A stretch of DNA of 33,184 nt from Flavobacteriales bacterium. GTDB lineage: Bacteria; Bacteroidota; Bacteroidia; Flavobacteriales; Flavobacteriaceae. The stretch is from the NCBI GenBank assembly GCA_027039975.1, contig JALWFE010000072.1, positions 1 to 33,184 of the forward strand. The letters run 5' to 3'. Positions 1 to 6,833 of this stretch are shown here, piece after piece (position 1 is the stretch's first letter; each line of letters opens with the position of its first letter). A program made the position numbers and the translations under genes. A model generated the notes under the pieces. That model was given only the letters and a program-made list of their open reading frames with translations, was not told where the DNA came from and searched no databases.

Positions 1-165
1 GGTATTGTAGAAGGGCTTACAAAAACATCAAGACTAAAAAGATTTATATTTCGGTTCGTAAACATCGTAGCTAAATTTACCAAAAGCGGAAGAAGGCAGA
101 TTATTCATTTGGCGACAAGGAATAAAAAGTTAGTTCAGTTGATGAATTCAGGTTAAAAAACAGCC
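1..165 (+). CDS. 3' end of a transposase gene (IS1380-like), cut by the window edge
   Basis: The frame is open from base 1 to a TAA at 163-165 and encodes 54 residues of a basic C-terminal tail, including RFIFRFVNIVAKF followed by SGRRQIIHL. This style of ending (FRF-x-N-x-A then S-G-R-R) is what I associate with DDE transposases of the IS1380 family; the family is a judgement from the tail only, since no catalytic residue is inside the window. The start is missing because the gene enters from the left. Downstream, 166-240 has G/C-rich runs around 181-220 that may be the right end of the element, but I could not match a terminal inverted repeat or target duplication. It could also belong to another IS4-like family. 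Confidence 0.5.
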
Positions 166-367
166 TTACAGGTTATCGGGCTTTCCCACAATAGCCCTAG
201 TTTAAGTGGGTAGGGGAAGGTATATTCAAAAGAAAAAATCAAGCATAAATCCATTACGATTTTACTATTTTTCGCCCTAAAAAAAATAATATCCTTTTAA
301 ACTTCTTTAAGTTTTTTTTAACTTGCGGATTTAAGGTATTTCAGCATTAAAAGGGTAATTTCAACCC

Positions 368-421
368 GGTCACTTCGATATATCCCGTCACGACAAAGTC
401 GTGACGGGACACTCAGTGACC
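368..421 (+). repeat. Palindromic dispersed repeat, copy 1
   Basis: Outer arms GGTCAC (368-373) and GTGACC (416-421) enclose a perfect 12-bp inner stem, 383-394 against 398-409, with an AAA loop. The flanks TTCGATA and ACTCA recur at 1996-2045, 2071-2110, 9193-9217, 30240-30356 and 31555-31664. It lies just past the 3' end of the minus-strand antiporter gene and could act as its terminator, though no T-run follows. Confidence 0.7.
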
Positions 422-446
422 TGCCTTCGCACTTACCACTAAAAAA

Positions 447-1937
447 TCACTGCAACAAGCTTGCAATTAAAAACAAAACAGCCGCCATACCACCTGCCAG
501 TAATGCATAAGGCAGTTGCGTTTTGACATGGTCAATATGGTCGGAAGCCGATGCCATAGACGAGATAATGGTCGTGTCTGATATAGGTGAACTGTGGTCA
601 CCGAAAATACCGCCGCTTAATACAGCCGCGATACTGATATACGGGTTTACATCCAAAGTTTGTGCCATCTGAACGGCAATCGGTATCATAATAGCAAAAG
701 TTCCCCAAGATGTACCGGTTGCAAATGCCACAAAAGCGGCAATCAAGAAAATAATCAAAGGTACCAAGCCGGGTGACAAAAAGTCTTTGGTCAATTGTGC
801 CACATACTGCCCCGTTCCCAATTCCTTGGTTACGTGACTGATAGCAAAGGCCAGCAGCATCAAAAGGGCTAACGGCATCATTTCCGAAATCCCTTTGAGT
901 ATCCAGTCGAACATACCGGTAATTTTAGCAATACCTTGAACGCGATATAAAATCAAGGCAAACAGCAAAGCTGTTAAAACAGCCATTAACACTGCCGTTG
1001 ACCCTGAACCTTGACTAATGGCATAAAAGATTTTTTCAAATGAAAAACCTTTACCTAAGCTTTTTGTTGCGGATTGCCAACCATCCATAATCAAAATAAC
1101 CGGCATCATCAATACCATTACCGCCAACGGCAGAATCATATTATAAGCTTTGCTTTTTTGAATACTTACTACGGGTTTTACACCGGTTAATTCGTCTGAA
1201 ATCATCGGTTTGGCATTGTCGTTCAATAATTTACCTTCTACTTGTGTCCGGTATTCGGCTTGTTTCATCGGGCCGATGTTGAAATTGAAAAAAATGACTA
1301 TCAGCACTAACAACAAAGCCAGAACAGGATAAAAATTATACATCATTGCGTGAAACAAAACGCCAAAACCATGTTCGTATCCTTGTGTAAAAAGTAAACC
1401 TATAATAAAAGCTCCCCAAGCATTAAAAGGAATCAAAATGGAAGTAGGGGCAGAGCTACTGTCAGCTATATAAGCTAACTTTTCGCGGGAAATTTTGAGT
1501 TTATCAAACAAAGGTCTGAATACGGTTCCTACGGTCAATGATGAAATACTTGTTTCCACAAAAATAATCACCCCGGTCAGCCATGCAAAAAATTGAATTT
1601 TTTTGCGGTTTGTTTCCAAATCTGCCGCTTGCAAGCCTCCCAGTTTGTGATCAATCCAAGCTACAAACCCGCTAACCCCACCGGATTTTTGTATCAATAT
1701 AATCAATCCGCCTACCAAAGCACTGAACATAATGGTTTTGGTATTGCCGGGTTCTTTAAAGACATCTACCAATGCTATAACCGTATCGTAAGTACCTGTA
1801 AAAATATTACCGTGAGCTATAATTACCCAACTCAACCAGATACCGAGCAAAAGTGAAATATAAACCTGTTTGGTGCGAATAGCGAAAAAAATAGCCAATA
1901 GCGGCGGAATAACCGACCAAAATCCGTAGTCATGCAT
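447..1937 (-). CDS. nhaC: NhaC-family Na+/H+ antiporter
   Basis: A 496-residue, highly hydrophobic protein with about a dozen membrane segments, expected in the inner membrane exchanging Na+ for H+. The family signature is visible in the C-terminal half: GTSWGTFAIMIPIA near residues 394-407 and FGDHSSPISDTTIISS near 444-460, both typical of NhaC and related transporters. The length is normal. The ATG at 1935-1937 is the first in frame. A TATCTTTA on the minus strand (1952-1959) is one base off the TAnnTTTG -7 element and would give a very short leader. The gene stands alone; its 3' end faces the transposase remnant and a palindromic repeat. Substrate could be other than Na+, since this superfamily also includes organic-anion/Na+ exchangers. 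Confidence 0.88.
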   Translation of the reverse strand: MHDYGFWSVIPPLLAIFFAIRTKQVYISLLLGIWLSWVIIAHGNIFTGTYDTVIALVDVFKEPGNTKTIMFSALVGGLIILIQKSGGVSGFVAWIDHKLGGLQAADLETNRKKIQFFAWLTGVIIFVETSISSLTVGTVFRPLFDKLKISREKLAYIADSSSAPTSILIPFNAWGAFIIGLLFTQGYEHGFGVLFHAMMYNFYPVLALLLVLIVIFFNFNIGPMKQAEYRTQVEGKLLNDNAKPMISDELTGVKPVVSIQKSKAYNMILPLAVMVLMMPVILIMDGWQSATKSLGKGFSFEKIFYAISQGSGSTAVLMAVLTALLFALILYRVQGIAKITGMFDWILKGISEMMPLALLMLLAFAISHVTKELGTGQYVAQLTKDFLSPGLVPLIIFLIAAFVAFATGTSWGTFAIMIPIAVQMAQTLDVNPYISIAAVLSGGIFGDHSSPISDTTIISSMASASDHIDHVKTQLPYALLAGGMAAVLFLIASLLQ

Positions 1938-1995
1938 CTTCTTTTTTAGGGTAAAGATATGGATTTTTGATGATATGGTGATTTGGTTAGTACTC

Positions 1996-2045
1996 GGTCA
2001 CTTCGATACAATTTTGCTCCTTCGTCACAAAATCACTCAGTGACC
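1996..2045 (+). repeat. Palindromic dispersed repeat, copy 2
   Basis: Outer arms GGTCAC (1996-2001) and GTGACC (2040-2045), flanks CTTCGATACA and CACTCA as in copy 1, but the inner stem is now ATTTTG (2011-2016) pairing with CAAAAT (2028-2033). The loop region reads CTCCTTCGTCA. It sits in the 282-base gap between nhaC and the recombinase gene. No separate gene is supported in that gap. Confidence 0.65.
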
Positions 2046-2070
2046 TACAATAATAGCACAAATAAGGCCG

Positions 2071-2110
2071 TTGAGTGCTTCGAACGAAGCAAGAGGTGTA
2101 TCGAAACGCC
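2071..2110 (-). repeat. Palindromic dispersed repeat, copy 3 (inverted)
   Basis: Read on the minus strand it starts GGCGTTTCGATACA and ends AGCACTCAA, matching the flanks of the other copies. Its inner stem is TGCTTCG (2076-2082) with CGAAGCA (2085-2091), a third stem sequence. It lies 25 bases from copy 2 in opposite orientation. Confidence 0.55.
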
Positions 2111-2219
2111 GACCATCAAATCACCGATTAACCAAGTAACCAACCTCTTGGCACTTTTCACTAAAAAACTTTCAACTTATAAAAAAAATCCTTAACTTCG
2201 TTTATCTATATCACGACAA

Positions 2220-3107
2220 ATGTTACAGGATAAATTTTTAACATATCTTGAAAAAGAAAAAAACTATTCGGCTTTGACCTTAAAAGCTTACCGGACAGAT
2301 TTGTCGGCATTTGAAAGTTTTTTAAAGGCACAAAACAACACAATTGAAAAAGCCACCGGCAAAGATATCCGGTCATGGATAGCCCGTTTATCGGAGCAAA
2401 ATTTGACAGAAAAAACCATCAACCGCAAAATTGCCGCTTTAAAAAGTTTTTATAAGTTTTTGCAAAAAACCGGTACTATCCGGCAAAATCCCGCCACACA
2501 AATAAACGGTTTAAGAGTGCGCCGCAAAGTACCTGTTCCGTTTTCCACGGATGAGATACACAAACTCCTCGATGCCGGTATTTTTCCCGGCAATTATGAA
2601 GGCGTAAGAGACCATTGTCTGATTACATTGCTTTATACAACCGGTATCCGCCGGGCCGAACTGATTAATCTCAAAGAAACCGATATCGATTTTGATAAAA
2701 AAGAGCTGAAAGTCACCGGAAAACGTAATAAGCAACGGATTGTTCCGTTATTATTAGACACGGTTAATGTGATACAAAAATATCTTGAAGTTAAAAATGA
2801 ATTTTTTAAGGACAAACAAGTGGAAAATTTTCTTTTTTTGACCGGAAAAGGAAAAAAAATGTATGATGTCCTTGTATATCGTATCATAAATTCGTATTTT
2901 AGTAGTGTGAGTGCCAAACATAAAAAAAGCCCGCACGTTTTGCGTCACACGTTTGCAACGCATTTGCTCAATAACGGTGCCGACCTTAATTCTATCAAGG
3001 AATTATTAGGACATAGCAGTTTGGCTGCCACACAGGTTTATACACACAGCAGTATCCAAGAATTAAAAAAAGTTTATCGGAATGCCCATCCGAGAAGTAG
3101 AAAATAG
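2220..3107 (+). CDS. xerC: Tyrosine recombinase of the XerC/XerD type
   Basis: A 295-residue site-specific recombinase. The N-terminal SAM-like DNA-binding half (about 1-95) carries the usual YLEKEKNYSALTLKAYRTDL pattern. The catalytic half has the full residue set: R144 (TGIRRAEL), K168 in the beta hairpin, H239 and R242 (HVLRHTFATHLL), H265 (LGHSS) and nucleophile Y274 (QVYTH). Length and spacing match chromosomal Xer proteins that resolve chromosome dimers at dif, rather than phage integrases. A TAACTTCG at 2193-2200 resembles the -7 box. The hibernation factor gene follows within 30 bases, so the two are probably co-transcribed. XerC versus XerD cannot be decided from one protein; no dif site was recognised here. 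Confidence 0.85.
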   Translation: MLQDKFLTYLEKEKNYSALTLKAYRTDLSAFESFLKAQNNTIEKATGKDIRSWIARLSEQNLTEKTINRKIAALKSFYKFLQKTGTIRQNPATQINGLRVRRKVPVPFSTDEIHKLLDAGIFPGNYEGVRDHCLITLLYTTGIRRAELINLKETDIDFDKKELKVTGKRNKQRIVPLLLDTVNVIQKYLEVKNEFFKDKQVENFLFLTGKGKKMYDVLVYRIINSYFSSVSAKHKKSPHVLRHTFATHLLNNGADLNSIKELLGHSSLAATQVYTHSSIQELKKVYRNAHPRSRK

Positions 3108-3132
3108 AAGTATTAACTTAAAATTCATGCCT

Positions 3133-3426
3133 ATGAAAGCAAATTTTCAAGCGGTAAATTTTGATGCCGACCGGAAATTGATCCAATTTATTCAAAAAAA
3201 ACTGGATCGTTTAGACAATTTTTTCGACCGTGTTATTGAAGCGGAGGTTTTTTTAAAACTCAATAATACGGGAAAACAAAACAAGACGGTAGAAGTAAAA
3301 ATTTTTGTTCCCGGCAATGAAATTTTCGTATCGCGTGATGCGGAGACTTTTGAAAAAGCTATGGACTTGATTTATGATGTTTTAAAAAGACAATTGCGTA
3401 AACAAAAAGAAAAAATCAAACGTTAA
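3133..3426 (+). CDS. hpf: Short ribosome hibernation promoting factor (HPF/RaiA family)
   Basis: About 97 residues, the length of the short HPF form with no C-terminal dimerisation domain. The order of segments fits the family: MKANFQAVNFDADRKLIQFI as strand 1 and helix 1, then KLDRLDNFFDRVIEAEVFLK, VEVKIFVPGNEIFVSRDAET, and a basic second helix ending KQKEKIKR. Such proteins bind the 30S decoding region in stationary phase. The frame is open back to an ATG at 3082 inside the recombinase gene, but family proteins start at M-K-x-x-F; I prefer 3133, with 3127 (MPMKA) nearly as good. It is probably read from the recombinase promoter. A clear terminator follows at 3454. Confidence 0.85.
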   Translation: MKANFQAVNFDADRKLIQFIQKKLDRLDNFFDRVIEAEVFLKLNNTGKQNKTVEVKIFVPGNEIFVSRDAETFEKAMDLIYDVLKRQLRKQKEKIKR

Positions 3427-3453
3427 GTGTATCATCATACATAATTCCATTAA

Positions 3454-3490
3454 AAAGAGGCTGTCTCAAAAGGCAGCCCCTTATATTTTT
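3454..3490 (+). terminator. Rho-independent terminator after hpf
   Basis: An 11-pair imperfect stem (AAGAGGCTGTC against GGCAGCCCCTT, with one mismatch and one G-T pair) around a TCAAAA loop, followed by TATATTTTT. The upstream A-run lets it work in both directions, so it may also end the DUF3127 transcript coming from the right. Confidence 0.75.
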
Positions 3491-3555
3491 ACATAAAACA
3501 CCAAAGGTGCGTCATCACTAACATAAGGCGTAATCTTATGAACCGATAATATTAC

Positions 3556-3939
3556 CTAAAAAGGTAAATCATTCTCAGGATTATCTTCATTGTCATCCAT
3601 AAAATTATCAGCCGGTTCAAATCCGTCGTCAACCGGTGGCGGAATATCTTGCGGCGCTTCCGTGTTTATTTTGGTAATCCGCCAGCCCTGAATGGAATTG
3701 AAATACTTGGTTTCGCCTTCGGGAGTAATCCATTCGCGTCCGCGCAGGTTGATACTTATTTCCACTTCATCACCTACTTTAAAATTGTCAAGTAATTCCG
3801 TTTTGTCTTGAACAAATTCAATAGTGATAAATTGCGGATACTGTTCGTCGGTCGTTATGACCACCTCTCTTTTTCTGAAACCGTTACTGCCATAAGTTTT
3901 GGTTTCACCTATCAATTTGATTTTTCCTTTTACTTCCAT
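3556..3939 (-). CDS. DUF3127-family OB-like protein with an SSB-like acidic tip
   Basis: A 127-residue protein recognised as the Bacteroidota DUF3127 family by its opening MEVKGKIKLIGETKTYGSNG and by the strand pattern FRKREVVI, YPQFITIEF, GDEVEISINLRGREW and YFNSIQGWRI, which looks like a small beta barrel (about residues 1-92). Residues 95-127 are disordered, Pro/Asp/Glu-rich and end ENDLPF, very like the D-D-x-P-F tip that single-strand-binding proteins use to recruit repair enzymes. A role in binding single-stranded nucleic acid is inference; the function of the family is not established as far as I know. It follows the membrane-protein gene by 21 bases and probably shares its promoter. 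Confidence 0.8.
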   Translation of the reverse strand: MEVKGKIKLIGETKTYGSNGFRKREVVITTDEQYPQFITIEFVQDKTELLDNFKVGDEVEISINLRGREWITPEGETKYFNSIQGWRITKINTEAPQDIPPPVDDGFEPADNFMDDNEDNPENDLPF

Positions 3940-3960
3940 AATTAATAAAATGTATAATTG

Positions 3961-4863
3961 TTATTTAAAATTTTTTTTCGGTAATGTTATGTGGCCTGCC
4001 GCCGTTGGTTTTTGAATTTTTTTATTGCCTTCAAAATAGTTGTAAGTCAGTACCAAAAATAATAAATATAATGCGGCTGCACTGCCTATTACAATATCAT
4101 AATAAGGATGCGATGTCAAGGCAATCCGGATAAATATCGTTGCCAAAATAAATGCCGAATATCTGTACATTGTCCGGTAATCTAATACATATCTGTACGT
4201 TATCAATAAGATTAAAATATCACTAAATATCAATATACTAAAAAACGTATGAAAGGACGCTGTGTATATGTTATTGATTATTAAGTTATTAAAATCAATA
4301 CTGATAATTATCAAAAATGCAACTAACAGCAAAAGAGAGATAACACGTTTGAAGCGTACAAAATTGCGTTGTGCCCTGTCGGTACGGCAGATAATAATAT
4401 GCCGTTGTTTTTTGTAAACAATACCTATAATGAAATATACAAACAAAGACGATGCTCCGTAAACAAACATATATTCAACGGGTTTAAGCATATTGTCCGA
4501 TTGTAACGAATGTACCTTTGAAAATTCTTGAAAACCGTGACGTAAAAAAATCAAAGACAATAATTCGAATTGTTTTGTCACCGATTTGGCTACGGATTTC
4601 GGTAAAACGAAAATCATCGAAATAATCTCGGTCAAAAGCAGCATCGTAAACGATATTTCTATACTGAAAAAAGGATTGGCAAACGAGGTCAAAATACCTT
4701 TATCTGGCAAGATTTTCCGGGTGATCAAAACAAACAAAATCAAAGACAATAAAAACACAAACACCAGTAAATTACTGATAATCCGGTGCATACGTTCCGT
4801 TTCCCAAATATCTTTAATTTTGAGATAAATTTTTTCACCGTAAATAAGAATTTTGTCCGGCAT
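3961..4863 (-). CDS. Polytopic membrane protein, function unknown
   Basis: About 300 residues with roughly seven hydrophobic helices: two near residues 30-80 (NLLVFVFLLSLILFVLI and SIEISFTMLLLTEIISMIF), then further ones near 130, 170, 200, 225 and 265. Between the second and third lies a conserved-looking polar stretch, FELLSLIFLRHGFQEFSKVH. I do not recognise a catalytic motif; proteins of this look occur as conserved hypotheticals in Bacteroidota. The frame is open to 4977, which would add 38 residues, but a perfect -7 element lies at 4882-4889 between the two candidate starts, so the ATG at 4861-4863 is preferred. The DUF3127 gene follows in the same direction. Confidence 0.7.
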   Translation of the reverse strand: MPDKILIYGEKIYLKIKDIWETERMHRIISNLLVFVFLLSLILFVLITRKILPDKGILTSFANPFFSIEISFTMLLLTEIISMIFVLPKSVAKSVTKQFELLSLIFLRHGFQEFSKVHSLQSDNMLKPVEYMFVYGASSLFVYFIIGIVYKKQRHIIICRTDRAQRNFVRFKRVISLLLLVAFLIIISIDFNNLIINNIYTASFHTFFSILIFSDILILLITYRYVLDYRTMYRYSAFILATIFIRIALTSHPYYDIVIGSAAALYLLFLVLTYNYFEGNKKIQKPTAAGHITLPKKNFK

Positions 4864-4881
4864 TACAAAAAATTGTTTTTG

Positions 4882-4889
4882 CAAAGATA
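4882..4889 (-). promoter_or_regulatory. -7 promoter element of the membrane-protein gene
   Basis: Minus strand reads TATCTTTG, a perfect TAnnTTTG. It is 19 bases ahead of the ATG at 4863, giving a short leader. No clear -33 TTG was found at the usual spacing. Confidence 0.55.
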
Positions 4890-4984
4890 AGACGGTTTGG
4901 TCAATAATTGATGTTAGATTGACAAGAAAGTTAATTGGCAAAAAAAACGGCAAGACGTCCAAAAAGCAGATAAGCAAATTTTAG

Positions 4985-4992
4985 TATCTTTG
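4985..4992 (+). promoter_or_regulatory. -7 promoter element of the ricT-gldH-mrcA operon
   Basis: TATCTTTG on the plus strand, about 55 bases ahead of the chosen ricT ATG (5048). It is divergent from the promoter at 4882-4889, so one gap of about 185 bases serves both directions. No -33 TTG at standard spacing was seen. Confidence 0.5.
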
Positions 4993-5047
4993 TAAATTGT
5001 ATATTTTCCTTTTTGCGAAAAAGAAAAATGAAGTAGAAATAACCGAT

Positions 5048-6319
5048 ATGAAAACAGATACTTGCAATATAGCAATACAAGATAAATCACCCGGTTGCCG
5101 CAAAACAGGCACTTGTGATATAAACGGTTGCCACAAATTAACGGTTTTTGACTGGTTGGCGGATATTCCTTTGCCTGCCGGCGAAGAACCATTTCCTTTT
5201 GTAGAGGTCCGTTTTAAAAACTCCAGAAAAAATTTTTATGCGACCAACGGATTGGAACTTTATACCGGTGATACGGTTGCCGTAGAAGCCAAATCGGGGC
5301 ATGATATCGGGGTGGTGTCCGCTACCGGTGAAATAGTCCGGTTGCAGATGAAAAAAAAGCTTATCGATTATGAAAACGATTTGATTTATAAAGTTTACCG
5401 CAAAGCCACCCAACGGGATATCGATAAATGGCAGCAATTGCGATTACGGGAAGAAGAAGTCAAACACAAAGCCCGTAAATATGTGATTATCCACGGTTTG
5501 CAGATGAAAATTTCCGATGTCGAATATCAAGGTGATGGTACTAAGGTCACTTTTTATTATACAGCCGACGGTCGTGTGGATTTTAGAAGTTTGATAAAAG
5601 ATTTGGCACGTGAATTTTCCACCCGCATCGAAATGCGGCAAATTGGATTTCGTCAAGAAGCGGCACGATTGGGAGGTATCGGCTCTTGCGGACGTGAACT
5701 TTGTTGTGCTTCGTGGATGAGCGATTTCAGAAGTGTCAGTACCTCCGCCGCTAAATATCAACAATTGTCACTCAACCCTCAAAAACTCGCCGGACAATGC
5801 GGAAAATTAAAATGCTGTTTAAACTTTGAACTGGATGCTTATGTTGAAGCTTTATCGGATTTTCCCGCACATAATCTTCATTTACAAACCGTAAAAGGCA
5901 ATGCCAAATGGATTAAATCCGATATATTTAAAGGACATCTTTGGTATGCTTATATTGACCAAGAAGAAAACGGTAATACTTGGCATAAATTGACCTTGGA
6001 ACAAGTAAACGAAATAATCGAATATAACAATCAAGGGCAAAAACCGGCCAGTTTGGAAGAATATGCCGCAGAATTGACTTTATTGGAAACCAAACCTGTT
6101 GAAAATTTTGAAAATGTGGTCGGACAAGACAATATCAACCGTTTTGATGAAGTTAAAAGAAAAAAGCGTAAGAAAAAAAGACGTAAATCAAAAGGAAACA
6201 AACAAAAAAATGTTCAAAATCAAAACAATCAAAATAATAAACAAAACAAAAATAATCAAAACAAACGTTTAAAAAATAAACATCGTAAATCACGGGGTAA
6301 CAATCAACATGAAAAATGA
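5048..6319 (+). CDS. ricT: RicT/YaaT-like PSP1-domain protein with Lys/Asn/Gln-rich tail
   Basis: 423 residues from the ATG at 5048; an upstream TTG at 4997 would overlap the predicted transcription start. The PSP1 C-terminal domain (middle of the protein) is marked by GGIGSCGRELCCASWMSDF and, further on, CGKLKCCLNFELDAY; these paired C-x4-CC and C-x4-CC clusters are the Fe-S ligands of RicT in the Bacillus RicAFT complex, which affects RNA maturation and signalling. The N-terminus carries another Cys group (CRKTGTCDINGCHKL). The last 50 residues are a low-complexity Lys/Arg then Asn/Gln/Lys tail, suggesting RNA contact. In Bacteroidota this family sits beside gldH, as here. Its stop overlaps the gldH start by four bases (ATGA), so translation is probably coupled. 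Its cellular role in Bacteroidota is not known to me. Confidence 0.85.
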   Translation: MKTDTCNIAIQDKSPGCRKTGTCDINGCHKLTVFDWLADIPLPAGEEPFPFVEVRFKNSRKNFYATNGLELYTGDTVAVEAKSGHDIGVVSATGEIVRLQMKKKLIDYENDLIYKVYRKATQRDIDKWQQLRLREEEVKHKARKYVIIHGLQMKISDVEYQGDGTKVTFYYTADGRVDFRSLIKDLAREFSTRIEMRQIGFRQEAARLGGIGSCGRELCCASWMSDFRSVSTSAAKYQQLSLNPQKLAGQCGKLKCCLNFELDAYVEALSDFPAHNLHLQTVKGNAKWIKSDIFKGHLWYAYIDQEENGNTWHKLTLEQVNEIIEYNNQGQKPASLEEYAAELTLLETKPVENFENVVGQDNINRFDEVKRKKRKKKRRKSKGNKQKNVQNQNNQNNKQNKNNQNKRLKNKHRKSRGNNQHEK

Positions 6320-6810
6320 AAAATAAAACATATATAATCGTATTTTTATTTTTTGGATTATTGACTGCTTGTCAAAACAAGATAGTCAAGCAATATACCA
6401 AAGATATCCAAAACGGCAAGTGGCATCGTGATAGCATTATCAGTACACAATTCAAACCGCTTGATACCGTTCAACCGTACAATTTGTTTTTTCTGATACG
6501 GAATGATAACAATTATTCTTATGCCAATATTTTTCTGATAGCTAAAATGACTAACGGGCGTCAAGAAATTATTGATACACTTGAATATGCGATGGCCGAT
6601 GAAAAAGGCAATTGGCTTGGTAGTGGTATATGGGATTTGAAAGAAAGCAAATTGGTTTACAAAAAAAATTACAAGTTTAAAGATACTTTACCGGTAACAA
6701 TTAGCGTTGAACAAGCTGTCAGAAAAACCGGTCAAATTCTTGGAGATGAAGAATTATCCGGAATTAAAACGGTTGGCATCATTATTGAAAAAGGCAAAAC
6801 CGGAGAATAA
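6316..6810 (+). CDS. gldH: Gliding motility lipoprotein GldH
   Basis: 164 residues. A lipoprotein signal peptide is plain: MKNKTYIIVFLFFGLLTACQ, with the lipobox LTAC and Cys19 as the lipidated residue. After it come the features of GldH proteins: NGKWHRDSIISTQF, the strand-rich YNLFFLIRNDNNYSYANIFL, DTLEYAMADEKGNWLGSGIWDL and the C-terminal SVEQAVRKT...IKTVGIII. GldH is needed for gliding in Flavobacterium, but homologues also occur in non-gliding species. Its ATG overlaps the ricT stop and the PBP1A gene begins 24 bases after it, an order typical of the phylum. Expected location is the periplasmic or outer-membrane lipid face. Confidence 0.88.
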   Translation: MKNKTYIIVFLFFGLLTACQNKIVKQYTKDIQNGKWHRDSIISTQFKPLDTVQPYNLFFLIRNDNNYSYANIFLIAKMTNGRQEIIDTLEYAMADEKGNWLGSGIWDLKESKLVYKKNYKFKDTLPVTISVEQAVRKTGQILGDEELSGIKTVGIIIEKGKTGE

Positions 6811-6833
6811 AAACAAGTAACACGTAAAAAATA

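Noticed and set aside
1983-2195. A 70-codon open frame on the plus strand
   Set aside because: It is read entirely through two palindromic repeat copies and has no family features; the same kind of peptide (RYNFxxSSQNHSxTY) arises from other copies.
3082-3132. N-terminal extension of hpf from ATG 3082
   Set aside because: It would overlap the recombinase end and add 17 residues absent from short HPF proteins.
4864-4977. N-terminal extension of the membrane protein
   Set aside because: A perfect promoter element at 4882-4889 lies inside it, so it would not be transcribed from that promoter.
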